Positions 44,287 through 55,356 of a stretch of 64,000 bases of DNA are shown here, in pieces; the stretch's first letter is position 1; every line of letters starts with the position of its first letter. Position numbers and translations under genes: made by a program. This DNA is from Bufo bufo (taxonomy: Eukaryota > Chordata > Amphibia > Anura > Bufonidae): NCBI RefSeq assembly GCF_905171765.1, contig NC_053391.1, positions 261,781,918 through 261,845,917 on the forward strand, written 5' to 3'. The notes under the pieces were generated by a model. The model was not told where the DNA came from and searched no databases. It saw nothing but the letters and a program-made list of their open reading frames with translations.

Positions 44287-44829
44287 TAGGGATGAACGAA
44301 CCCGAACTGTATAGTTCGGGTTCGTACCGAATTTTGGGGTGTCCGTGACACGGACCCGAACCCGAACATTTTTGTAAAAGTCCGGGTTCGGGTTCGGTGT
44401 TCGTCGCTTTCTTGGCGCTTTTTGAAAGGCTGCAAAGCAGCCAATCAACAAGCGTCATACTACTTGCCCCAAGAGGCCATCACAGCCATGCCTACTTTGG
44501 CATGGCTGTGATTGGCCAGTGCAGCATGTGACCCAGCCTCTATTTAAGCTGGAGTCACGTAGCACCGCACGTCACTCTGCTTTGATCAGTGTAGGGATAG
44601 GATGCAGCTGCTGCTGTTAGGGCGAGATTAGGCAGGGATTTATTTACTGAAGTGATCGATATACAGCTGTGTATCATACAACCTCAGCTATTCAATTGCT
44701 CACTGTTTTAAGGCTGCCCAGAGAGTTTTTCAGTCACTTTTTTCTGGGGTGATCGGCGGCCATTTTGTGTCTTGTGGTGCGCCAGCACAAGCTGCCACCA
44801 AGTCCATTTTTAACCATCAATAGTGTTTT

Positions 44830-45560
44830 TTTTTGCTATATCCTACAGCAGGGGCTTGGTTGTGCTTGCTATTTTATTGAGGGGTAAAATACAATTGCCA
44901 AAATAGCAGTACCCTAAATCTGGTGTTTCAGCTGTGGCTAGCCAATTGTAATACTGTCTGCTGTCTGCCGAAGCACAGTTTTTGTTCAGGGTTGAATACA
45001 ATTCCCAACTTAGCAATTCCCTAAATAATTGTTTTCTGCTGTATCAGGCCAAGTTTAAATCTATCCATAAAAGGGTATATTAGATTGAAGGTGCTGATAG
45101 GGTCATCCTCAATAACTTCACACGCTACCGTGCATTTCCAAGTATAATTCTGTCCGTAAAAAGGATACCTTTCATCCAGCGCCTAAATAATAGGCCTACA
45201 ATTTATATTCAGCTAAATCTGTTGTTACTGCTGTGGCTGGTCAATCTATTTAGTGTCCGCCAAAGCACAGTTTTTGTTCTGGGTTGAAATACAATTCCCA
45301 ACTTAGCAATTCCCTAAATCAGTGGTTTCTGCTGTATCAGGCCAAGGTTAAATCTAGCCATAAAAGGGTATATTAGATTGAAGGTGCGGATAGGGTCATC
45401 CTCAATAACTTCACACGCTACCGTGCATTTTTCCAAGTCTAATTCTGTCCGTAAAAGGGATACCTGTCATCCAGGGCCTAAATACTAGGCCTACAATTTA
45501 TATTCAGCTAAAACTGTGTTTACTGCTGTGCCTGTATTAGTGTAATACGGTACCTAAATA
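44830..45560. repeat. 295 bp array in hAT-2 (about 2.5 units)
   Basis: Related to the reverse complement of 16230-18640. CAGTTTTTGTTC..GGGTTGAA occurs near 44980 and 45270, and GGGTATATTAGATTGAAGG near 45075 and 45367. Confidence 0.8.
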
Positions 45561-45660
45561 GATAGCCAGATAGTGTTAGGTGCCTGTAAAAAAAAGGCCT
45601 GAATTTGAATTCAATACATTGGGCCAAATAATTTTTTTCTTATTGTGGTGAACGGTAACA

Positions 45661-48600
45661 ATGAGGAAAACATCTAGTAAGGGACGCGGACGCGGACATG
45701 GTCGTGGTGGTGTTAGTGGACCCTCTGGTGCTGGGAGAGGACGTGGCCATTCTGCCACAGCCACACGTCCTAGTGAACCAACTACCTCAGGTCCCAGTAG
45801 CAGCCAGAATTTACAGCGATATTTGGTGGGGCCCAATGCCGTTCTAAGGATGGTAAGGCCTGAGGAAGTACAGGCATTAGTCAATTGGGTGGCCGACAGT
45901 AGATCCAGCACGTTCACATTATCTCCCACCCAGTCTTCTGCAGAAAGCGCACAGATGGCACATAAAAACCAAGCCCATCAGTCTGTCACATCACCCCCAT
46001 GCATATCAGGGAAACTGTCTGAGCCTCAAGTTATGCAGCAGTCTCTTATGCTGTTTGAAGACTCTGCTGGCAGGGTTTCCCAAGGGCATCCACCTAGCCC
46101 TTCCCCAGCGGTGGAAGACATAGATTGCACTGACGCACAACCACTTATGTTTCCTGATGATGAGGACATGGGAATACCACCTCAGCACGTCTCTGATGAT
46201 GACGAAACACAGTTGCCAACTGCTGCGTCTTTCTGCAGTGTGCAGACTGAATAGGAGGTCAGGGAGGAAGACTGGGTGGAAGACGATGCAGGGGACGATG
46301 AGGTCCTCGACCCCACATGGAATGAAGGTCATTCCACTGACTTTCAGAATTCGGAGGAAGAGGCAGTGGTGAGACCGAGCCAACAGCGTAGCAAAAGATG
46401 GAGCAGTGGGCAAAAGCAGAACACCCGCCGCCAAGAGAGTCCGTCTGCTACTGGCCACCACCATCTCGGACCGAGCACCCCAAAGGCAGCTTCAAGGAGT
46501 TCCCTGGCATGGCAGTTCTTCAAACAATGTGCTGACGACAAGACCCGAGTGGTTTGCACGCTGTGCCATCAGAGCCTGAAGCGAGGCATTAACGTTCTGA
46601 ACCTTAGCACAACCTGCATGACCAGGCACCTGCATGCAAAGCATGAACTGCAGTGGAGTAAACACCTTAAAAACAAGAAAGTCACTCAGGCTCCCTCTGC
46701 TACCTCTTCTGCTGCTGCCGCCTCGGCCTCTTCTGCTGCTGCCGCCGCCTCGGCCTCTTCCTCCGCCTCTGGAGGAATGTTGGCACCTGCCGCCCAGCAA
46801 ACATGGGATGTACCACCAACACCACCACCTGCGTCACCAAGCATCTCAACCATGTCACACGGCAGCGTTCAGCTCTCCATCTCACAAACATTTGAGAGAA
46901 AGCGTAAATTCCCACCTAGCCACCCTCGATCCCTGGCCCTGAATGCCAGCATTTCTAAACTACTGGCCTATGAAATGCTGTCATTTAGGCTGGTGTAGAC
47001 AGACAGCTTCAAACAGCTCATGTCGCTTGCTGTCCCACAGTATGTTGTTCCCAGCCGGCACTACTTCTCCAGGAGAGCCGTGCCTTCCCTGCACAACCAA
47101 GTATCCGATAAAATCAGGTGTGCACTGCGCAACACCATCTGTGGCAAAGTCCACCTAACCACAGATACGTGGACCAGTAAGCACGGCCAGGGACGCTATA
47201 TCTCCCTAACTGCACACTGGGTAAATGTAGTGGCGGCTGGGCCCCAGGCGGAGAGCTGTTTGGCGCACGTCCTTCCGCCGCCAAGGATCGCAGGGCAACA
47301 TTCTTGGCCTCCTGTCTCCTCCTCCTCCTACTCAGCTTCCTCCTCCTCTTCTTCCACCTGCTCATCCAGTCAGCCACACACCTTCACCACCAACTTCAGC
47401 ACAGCCCGGGGTAAACGTCAGCAGGCCATTCTGAAACTCATATGTTTGGGGGACAGGCCCCACACCGCACAGGAGTTGTGGCGGGGTATAGAACAACAGA
47501 CCGACGAGAGGTTGCTGCCGGTGAGCCTCAAGCCCGGCCTGGTGGTGTGCGATAATGGGCGAAATCTCGTTGCAGCTCTGGGACTAGCCGGTTTGACGCA
47601 CATCCCTTGCCTGGCGCATGTGCTGAATTTGGTGGTGCAGAAGTTCATTCACAACTACCCCGACATGTCAGAGCTGCTGCATAAAGTGCGTGCCGTCTGT
47701 GCGCGCTTCCGGCGTTCACATCCTGCCACTGCTCGCCTGTCTGCGCTACAGCATAACTTCAGCCTTCCCTCATATGCGACGTGCCCACCAGGTGGAACTC
47801 CACCTTGCACATGCTGGACAGACTGTGCGAGCAGCAGCAGGCCATAGTGGAATTTCAGCTGCAGCACGCACGGGTCAGTCGCACTGCGGAACAGCACCAC
47901 TTCATTACCAATGACTGGGCCTCCTTGCGAGACCTGTGTGCCCTGTTGCACTGTTTCGAGTACTCCACCAACATGGCCAGTGGCGATGACGCCGTTATCA
48001 GCGTTACAATACCACTTCTATGTCTCCTTGAGAAAACACTTAGGGCGATGATGGAAGAGGAGGTGGCCCAGGAGGAGGAGGAAGAGGGGTCATTTTTAGC
48101 ACTTTCAGGCCAGTCTCTTAGAAGTGACTCAGAGGGAGGTTTTTTGCAACAGCAGAGGCCAGGTACAAATGTGGCCAGACAGGGCCCACTACTGGAGGAT
48201 GAGGAGGTGGAGGAGGATGAGGATGAAGCATGTTCACAGCAGGGTGGCACCCAACGCAGCTCGGGCCCATCACTGGTGCGTGGCTGGGGGGAAACGCAGG
48301 ACGATGACGATACGCCTCCCACAGAGGACAGCTTGTCCTTACCTCTGGGCAGTCTGGCACACATGAGTGACTACATGCTGCAGTGCCTGCGCAACGACAG
48401 CAGAGTTGCCAACATTTTAACGTGTGCGGACTACTGGGTTGCCACCCTGCTGGATCCTCAGTACAAAGACAATGTGCCCACCTTACTTTCTGCACTGGAG
48501 CGTGATAGGAAGATGCGTGAGTACAAGCGCACGTTGGTAGACGCGCTACTGAGAGCATTCCCAAATGTCACAGGGGAACAAGTGGAAGCCCAAGGCGAAG

Positions 48601-49055
48601 GCAGAGGAGGAGCAAGAGGTCGCCAACACAGCTGTGTCACGGCCAGCTCCTCTGAGGGCAGGGTTAGCATGGCAGAGATGTGGCAAAGTTTTGTCACCAC
48701 GCCACAGCTAACTGCACTACCACCTGATACGGAACGTGTTAGCAGGAGGCAACATTTCACTAACATGGTGGAACAGTATGTGTGCACACCCCTCCACGTA
48801 CTGACTGATGGTTCGGCCCCATTCAACTTCTGGGTCTCCAAATTGTCCACGTGGCCAAAACTAGCCTTTTATGCCTTGGAGGTGCTGGCCTGCCCGGCGG
48901 CCAGCGTTTTGTCTGAACGTGTATTCAGCACGGCAGGGGGCGTCATTACAGACAAACGCAGCCGCCTGTCTACAGCCAATGTGGACAAGCTGACGTTCAT
49001 AAAAATGAACCAAGCATGGATCCCACAGGACCTGTCCATCCCTTGTGCAGATTAG
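45661..49055 (+). pseudogene. hAT transposase, copy 2
   Basis: The start ATG (45661) and stop (49055) are both present, about 1130 codons. Order: Gly/Arg-rich N-terminus, acidic region, BED zinc finger (CTLC ... HLHAKH near 46557-46645), poly-Ala/Ser, TTDTWTS (first Asp), VVCDNGRN (second Asp), CLAHVLNL, PTRWNST, Glu/Asp-rich insert, and C-terminal hAT dimerisation domain (SERVFSTAGG near 48910). Lesions: TAG at 46252-46254, TAG at about 46996, and a 10 bp deletion near 47775 relative to copy 1. It retains the two regions deleted in copy 1 (after 45850 and 48490-48565). Function would be cut-and-paste transposition; this copy is inactive. Confidence 0.93.
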
Positions 49056-49149
49056 ATATTTATAACTACCTCCCCTTAACCATATATTATTGTACTCCAG
49101 GGCACTTCCTCATTCAATCCTTTTTTTATTTTCATTTTACCATTATATT

Positions 49150-50575
49150 GCGGGGCAACCCAAAGTTGAATGAACCTCTCCTCTGTCTGGGTGCCGGGGC
49201 CTAAAAATATCTGACAGTGGCCTGTTCCAGTGTTGGGTGACATGAAGCCTGATTCTCTGCTATGACATGAAGCCTGAATCTCTGCTATGGGACCTCTCTC
49301 CTCTGTCTGGGTGCCGGGGCCTAAAAATATCTGACAATGGCCTGTTCCAGTGGTGGGTGACATGAAGCCTGATTCTCTGCTATAACATGAAACCTGATTC
49401 TCTGCTATGACTTGAAGCCTGATTCTCTGCTATGACTTGAAGCCTGATTCTCTGCTATGACATGAAGCCTGATTCTCTGCTATGGGACCTCTCTCCTCTT
49501 GGTGAGTGCCGGGGCCTAAATATCTGACAATGACCTGTTCCAGTGGTGGATGACGTGAAGCCTGATTCTCTGCTATGACATGAAGCCTGATTCTCTGCTA
49601 TGACTTAAAGCCTGATTCTCTGCTATGACATGAAGCCTGATTCTCTGCTATGGGACCTCTCTCCTCTGTCTGGGTGCCGGAGCCTAAATATCTGACAATG
49701 GCCTGTTTCAGTGGTGGGTGACGTGAAGCCTGATTCTCTGCTATGCCATGAAGCCTGATTCTGTGCTATGGGACCTCTCTCCTCTGTCTGGGTGCCGGGG
49801 CCTAAATATCTGACAATGGCCTGTTCCAGTGGTGGATGACGTGAAGTCTGATTCTCTGCTATGACATGAAGCCTGATTCTCTGCTATGACTTGAAGCCTG
49901 ATTCTCTGCTATGACTTGAAGCCTGATTCTCTGCTATGACTTGAAGCCTGATTCTCTGCTATGACTTGAAGCCTGATTCTCTGCTATGACTTGAAGCCTG
50001 ATTCTCTGCTATGACATGAAGCCTGATTCTCTGCTATGGGACCTCTCTCCTCTGTCTGGGTGCCGGGGCCTAAAAATACCCGACAGTGGCCTGTTCCAGT
50101 GGTGGGTGACGTGAAGCCTGATTCTCTGCTATGACATGAAGCCTGATTCTTTGCTATGGGACCTCTCTCCTCTGTCTGGGTGCCGGGGCCTAAAAATATC
50201 TGACAGTGGCCTGTTTCAGTGGTGGGTGACGTGAAGTCTGATTTTCTGCTATGCCATGAAGCCTGATTCTCTGCTATGGGACCTCTCTCCTCTGTCTGGG
50301 TGCCGGGGCCTAAATATCTGACAATGGCCTGTTCCAGTGGTGGGTGACGTGAAGCCTGATTCTCTGCTATGACATGAAGCCTGATTCTCTGCTATGACTT
50401 GAAGCCTGATTCTCTGCTATGACATGAAGCCTGATTCTCTGCTATGGGACCTCTCTCCGCTGTCTGGGTGCCGGGGCCTAAATATCTGACAATGGCCTGT
50501 TCCAGTGGTGTGTGACGTGAAGCCTGATTCTCTGCTATGACATGAAGCCTGATTCTCTGCCATGAGACCTCTCTC
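49150..50575. repeat. Tandem array in hAT-2
   Basis: Related to the 141 bp array of copy 1, reversed. It mixes a GGGTGCCGGGGCCTAAATAT block with variable numbers of a 25 bp subunit (TGACTTGAAGCCTGATTCTC-type, six in a row at 49885-50030). Confidence 0.88.
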
Positions 50576-50861
50576 AAATTGATATTGGCTAATTTTAATT
50601 TATTTTATTTTAATTCATTTCCCTATCCACATTTGTTTGCAGGGGATTTACCTACATTTTGCTGCCTTTTGCAGCCCTCTAGCCCTTTCCTGGGCTATTT
50701 TACAGCCTTTTTAGTGCCGAAAAGTTCGGGTCTGCATTGACTTCAATGGGGTTCGGGTTCGGGGCGAAGTTCAGGTCGAGTTCGGATCCCAAACCCGAAC
50801 ATTTCCGGGAAGTTCGGCCGAACTTCTCGAACCCGAACATCCAGGTGTTCGCTCAACTCTA

Positions 50862-50869
50862 CTGACCTC
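50862..50869. repeat. hAT-2 target-site duplication, right
   Basis: CTGACCTC directly after CTCAACTCTA. Confidence 0.95.
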
Positions 50870-51384
50870 CCATACGATTTATCTGCTTATATCAAACTTT
50901 ATATTTCAAATTTTATATACCGAACTCTATATATCGAATTTGCAAAAACTTTTGTTCACACACGTAATTTCCCATATTATCACATAACACCAGTGATAAC
51001 GATTGGGAAGAAATTTGTTTAACCACCATTATTATTTATTCACCATTAGGATAAGATTTATATATCTGTATACACAGAATCATTTGATCACTTTTTTTAA
51101 TTAATAATATTTTTTAGATTGCAAAGAGTTGAAATTCAAGACTGAAATAATCGCAGAATATTTATTATCACTGAATATTGCAAATATTTTATTACAGAAT
51201 ATTGTAGGGAAAAATTTCTTTGTATATTATTTTAATAAATTTACAAATATTTTAATTGTTAGATGGTGAGTGCCTGTTTTTAAATTTATATACTGTCTTT
51301 ATAACTAGATGATTAGGTGAACATTCAAAAGCAGAGTACCTTCACCATACTTTTGGATTTGGGTGAGCCACGGTATACTTGTTA
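50870..51384 (+). mobile_element. Penelope-like element, continuation after hAT-2
   Basis: The reverse complement matches 39303-39490 and 34528-34687. Past 51293 the sequence has no partner in the window. The element is cut at 51385 by Tc1-3 and would resume beyond the window. Confidence 0.7.
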
Positions 51385-51386
51385 TA

Positions 51387-52317
51387 CACTGCTCAAAAAA
51401 ATAAAGGGAACACTTAAACAACACAATGTAACTCCAAGTCAATCACACTTCTGTGAAATCAAACTGTCCACTTAGAAAGCAACACTGAGTGACAATCAAT
51501 TTCACATGCTGTTGTGCAAATGGGATAGAAAACAGGTGGAAATTATATGCAATTAGCAAGACACCCCCAATAAAGGAGTGGTTCTGCAGGTGGTGACCAC
51601 AGACCACTTCTCAGTTCCTATGCTTCCTGGCTGATGTTTTGGTCACTTTTGAATGCTGGCTGTGCTTTCACTCTAGTGGTAGCATGAGACGGAGTCTACA
51701 ACCCACACAAGTGGCTCAGGTAGTGCAGCTTATCCAGGATGGCACATCAATGCGAGCTGTGGCAAGAAGGTTTGCTGTGTCTGTCAGCGTAGTGTCCAGA
51801 GCATGGAGGCGCTACCAGGAGACAGGCCAGTACATCAGGAGACGTGGAGGAGGCCGTAGGAGGGCAACAACCCAGCCGCAGGACCGCTACCTCCGGAACA
51901 GGAGGAACAGGAGGAGCACTGCCAGAGCCCTGCAAAATGACCTCCAGCAGGCCACAAATGTGCATGTGTCTGCTCAAACGGTCAGAAACAGACTCCATGA
52001 GGGTGATATGAGGGCCCGACGTCCATAGGTGGGGGTTGTGCTTACAGCCCAACACTGTGCAGGACGTTTGGCATTTGCCAGAGAACACCAAGATTGGCAA
52101 ATTCGCCACTGGTGCCGTGTGCTCTTCACAGATGAAAGTAGGTTCACACTGAGCACATGTGACAGACGTGACAGAGTCTGGAGATGCCGTGGAGAACGTT
52201 CTGCTGCGTGCAACATCCTCCAGCATGACCGGTTTGGCATTGGGTCAGTAATGGTGTGGGGTGGCATTTCTTTGGAGGGCCGCACAGCCCTTCATGTGCT
52301 CGGCAGAGGTAGCCTGT
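51387..52317 (+). mobile_element. Tc1 copy 3, interrupted by retrovirus
   Basis: Left end CACTGCTCAAAAAAATAAAG with TA before it. It is collinear with Tc1-1 up to GGTAGCCTG at 52317, where the retroviral LTR begins. The missing right part should lie on the far side of the retrovirus, beyond 64000. Confidence 0.92.
51684..52317 (+). pseudogene. Tc1 transposase, copy 3 (5' part)
   Basis: ATG at 51684 starts a frame with an intact helix-turn-helix ([16 protein letters not shown]) and linker, which carries Tyr where copy 1 has a stop. A TAG at 52026-52028 interrupts the frame, which then continues with FTDESRF, the first catalytic Asp, and ends at HVLGRGSL where the retrovirus inserted. The second Asp and the Glu are not in the window. 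Confidence 0.9.
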
Positions 52318-52820
52318 GTTGTGGCAGGCCAAGGGTCAGCCACGTGATGATCGTTGCCTCATGTTCAGGTGAATGACGTCGACGGAGGAAAATGACAGAA
52401 GTCTGAGTTTAGTTCAAAACCTTGTCAGGATCCTAACATAATGTCTCCTGCACCCTTTATGTATACACAGTTCAAAAGGGTGTAACCCCTCAAAGTAAAA
52501 CATGATTGGTTTACAGACATTTCAAGTTTCACTTTTACAAAAATGTGTTAACTAATGAGTTTAGATTTTTCAACTTTTACAAAAATGTGTTAACTAATGA
52601 GTTTAGATTTTCTAGCAAGAGATGCATTTTTGCTTAGTAGTACGTACAAACCTTATCTTATCATAACACACACAGCTCACTTATGTAGGTTTTTAGCTTA
52701 CGCTTGTTATAAGCTTGTTTTAGTCAAATGTCACCACATTATATCACGTACACAGAGAAAATGAAAACATCTTATGAATTTTATATCCACTTTCAGAAAA
52801 GCTGGATAATTTCCTTAACA
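52318..52820 (-). mobile_element. 3' LTR of endogenous retrovirus
   Basis: On the minus strand it begins TGTTAAGGAAATTATCC (52820) and ends CTGCCACAACA (52318), 503 bp, with TG...CA ends. A purine tract precedes it. It inserted into Tc1-3 directly after GTAGCCTG. The 5' LTR would lie past the window end, so LTR divergence and the target duplication could not be checked. Confidence 0.8.
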
Positions 52821-52837
52821 TTTCCCTCCTTTTTTTC
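52821..52837 (-). other. Polypurine tract of the retrovirus
   Basis: The minus strand reads GAAAAAAAGGAGGGAAA immediately before the LTR start TGTTAAGG. A strong match to a polypurine tract in content and position. Confidence 0.85.
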
Positions 52838-53500
52838 AATTTTTCTGTTCACGTGGTAGACATTTTGTTCTGAAGGCTTCATTGTATCATGTGTGTGTGT
52901 CCTGCTAACTACTGACCTGCCTGGACAAACAAATGACCCCTTAGACAGACCGTACTTCACAGAGTATACAGATAAGCTGCATAGACCATGCGATGCAAGC
53001 ATCGATTCTAGTCTGTCTAGTAGTTGTCATTTGATTAAGCATACATACATTTTATTAAAACCACATACGACACACAAACACACACTAAGTGGATGTAGGT
53101 GCAGCATTGTTGTTCCATGTATCATTGTCCATAGTTCTGGATACACCTTCTTCTGCTCCTGTGTTGGAATCTCTAGGAGCTGGTCGATCAGCTATACCTG
53201 CTAGGATCATCAGCAGTAAGCCTAAAAGTTTCTGTGTAGCTGTGGTCCTCTGTTGTAGAATCAGGAAGATGAACATCATCTTGGGCGTTGCTGTCTCTTG
53301 GTTGGACAGTGCTGTCAATCATAGCATATCCCTTGACCAATATGGTGACCTGGAAGTGTAGCTACGTGGAGTAGGCCTCAAACCGCCTTGAAAGTCCACC
53401 TCCGTCCTCCTCTAGTCAACGTTATGGACACTTCAGTGATGGGAAACCTGGGATGGACACTTCCTTCCTGCCAAAGATGTGTCTCCATCCGAACTTCCAC
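52838..53500 (-). pseudogene. Possible env remnant
   Basis: Only about 660 bp lie between the end of pol and the polypurine tract, too little for a full env. The frame 53085-53318 (minus) includes a hydrophobic run (KLLGLLLMILAGIA) after a short basic stretch, which could be an Env signal peptide, followed by an acidic, Asn-rich segment with one NDT sequon. No transmembrane subunit is recognisable. It is best read as a deleted env; chance coding is possible. Confidence 0.3.
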
Positions 53501-55234
53501 TTAGGACCTAGAGCTACTTAATACAGAACAGAAAGTAATAAACGCAGTAACCGTACAACCTGAGTGATTCCATCTGGGACCACCACTATAGTGACTCCAT
53601 ACTGTTGAGAGTGTAGAGCTTGTGTGATCCCTAGAGTCTTCAGTATGTGTCCCATTTATCTCCCCAGTGAAGTGGGTACCTCTGTCTGACCCTATCACCT
53701 CTGGAATCCCATATCTGCAGACTACCTCTGACAATATTTTCTTAGCAGTATTTTGTCTGTAGCCATAGTTACTGGCCAGGCTTCTGGCCAGCCTGAGAAT
53801 ACATCAATGGCTACAAGGACATACTCATATGTGCTCACCTTGGGTAGCTGTATGTAATCCACCTGTTCTCTTTGAAACGGGTACAAGGGTTTGGGAGTGT
53901 ATTTCTTAGGGGTCTTTACAAACCTCCCAGGGTTATGTCTGGCACATGTAAGACAACCCTGAACAAACTTTTCAAAGAGGGTCTGAATTCCAGGTGCAAA
54001 CCAATGTTCTAACACTAGTGCGCTCATAGCTCCTTTCGACAAATGCGTAGGGCCATGTGCTAAATTGGCCATCATCGGATACAAACTCCGAGGCAAACAT
54101 GTTCTGCCATTTACCTGCCAGAGCTCTCCTGTCTTCATAGCCCCCGCCTCCATCCATACCTTTTTGTCTTGAGGCGTTATCTGGGCCTGTAATTCCTGCA
54201 AGAGCGACAAATCTGGCATAGTTGGAAAAAATAATGTCAGGAGCGGCAGACCGGCTGCTTGTTTGGCTGCTTGGTCTGCTTGAGCATTTCCCACAGCTAG
54301 CGGATCATCTTGCTTCACATGGGCTGGCACTTTAACAATGGCTACCTCTGTGGGCAGCTCTAGGGCCTCTATGAGGCTCTGTACTGCTTCTGAATTTTTA
54401 ATTGGTTTGCCCGATGAAGTCAGAAATCCCCTAGTTTTCCAGATAACACCAAAGTCATGTGCTACCCCGAAAGCATACCTGGAATCAGTGTAACAATTTA
54501 TTCTCAGTCCCTTACCCATTGTACATGCGTCAGTGAGTGCCTTCAACTCCGCCTCCTGTGCAGACGCACAAGATGGGAGTGGGTTTTGTATGATTACCTT
54601 ACCATCCTGGATTACCGCATACCCGGTGACAAAGTGTCCTTGTTCATCATTCCACCATCTGGAGCCATCTACAAAATACTCAAATACTCAGCATCAGGAT
54701 TAGTTAATGGTGTTTCAGTAACATTTGGTAACCCTTTTGTTTCTGCAATCATCAATTCATGACAGTTATGATTTGCAACTGGATCAGACATTTCTACTAC
54801 TCCCACTCCCCCCTCCTCTTCTAAATCCACTGGCATCAAAGTAGCTGGATTTAGAACAGTACATCGCTGTAAGGTAATGTGGGGACTGAGTAGTGTCATC
54901 TCATATTTTGTGATTCTGGACAAATGTTTCAGTTTGGTGGTGTGTCAATACAATCCAAACTGGTAGAACAGTATGCAATGGGCCGCATACGGTCCCCGTG
55001 TTTCTGCGCCAGTACACCTGAGGCAAATCCCCCTTGCTCGTGACAATACAATGTAAAAGTTTGTTTGTAATTGGGGATGCCCAATGCTGGTGTTGTGGTG
55101 AGAGTGAGTTTTAATGCATGAAATGCACTCACAGCTTCTGATGTTAGTTCAAAGGTCTCTCCTTTGAGGCCGTCATATAGTGGCTGCATCATCTGAGAGC
55201 AATCCTTAATCCAGGGGCGACAGTAACTGACAAG
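53501..55234 (-). pseudogene. pol: Retroviral pol, 3' part: RT connection, RNase H, integrase
   Basis: Reading on the minus strand from 55234: the RT thumb/connection (SYCRPWIKDCSQMMQPLYDG) directly continues the frame interrupted by Ngaro-2. RNase H follows with VDGSRWW (from about 54665) and NCYTDSRYAFG (near 54490). The integrase zinc-binding region (HLSKGAM ... CLTCARHN) is near 53950-54050, and its core has VDYIQ and VAIDVFSGWPEAW. A frame break near 53735 is followed by GSDRGTHFTGEI, the second integrase Asp, then the sequence is scrambled and the Glu is lost. Breaks also lie near 54925 and 54550-54670. Order and motifs fit a gamma- or epsilon-like retrovirus; the lineage is not resolved. 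Confidence 0.88.
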
Positions 55235-55356
55235 TGTAGGCAACGTAGTTGCTGTATTTGTGGGAGGGGAGGCTCCCCGCACTTACTACTTAAGGCACCT
55301 CCGTGCCCTCCCCCCTGGCAGCTGTCGTTTCGATTCCCGGCACTGCAGCGTGTGCC

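Larger units (their letters stand above)
44287..50861 (+). mobile_element. hAT transposon copy 2 (6575 bp)
   Basis: Starts TAGGGATGAACGAACCC and ends, reversed, TAGAGTTGAGCGAACACC, the same termini as hAT-1 in the opposite orientation, with perfect CTGACCTC duplications. The TTCGGG-rich subterminal regions are conserved. It is shorter than copy 1 mainly because its two tandem arrays are smaller. Confidence 0.95.
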
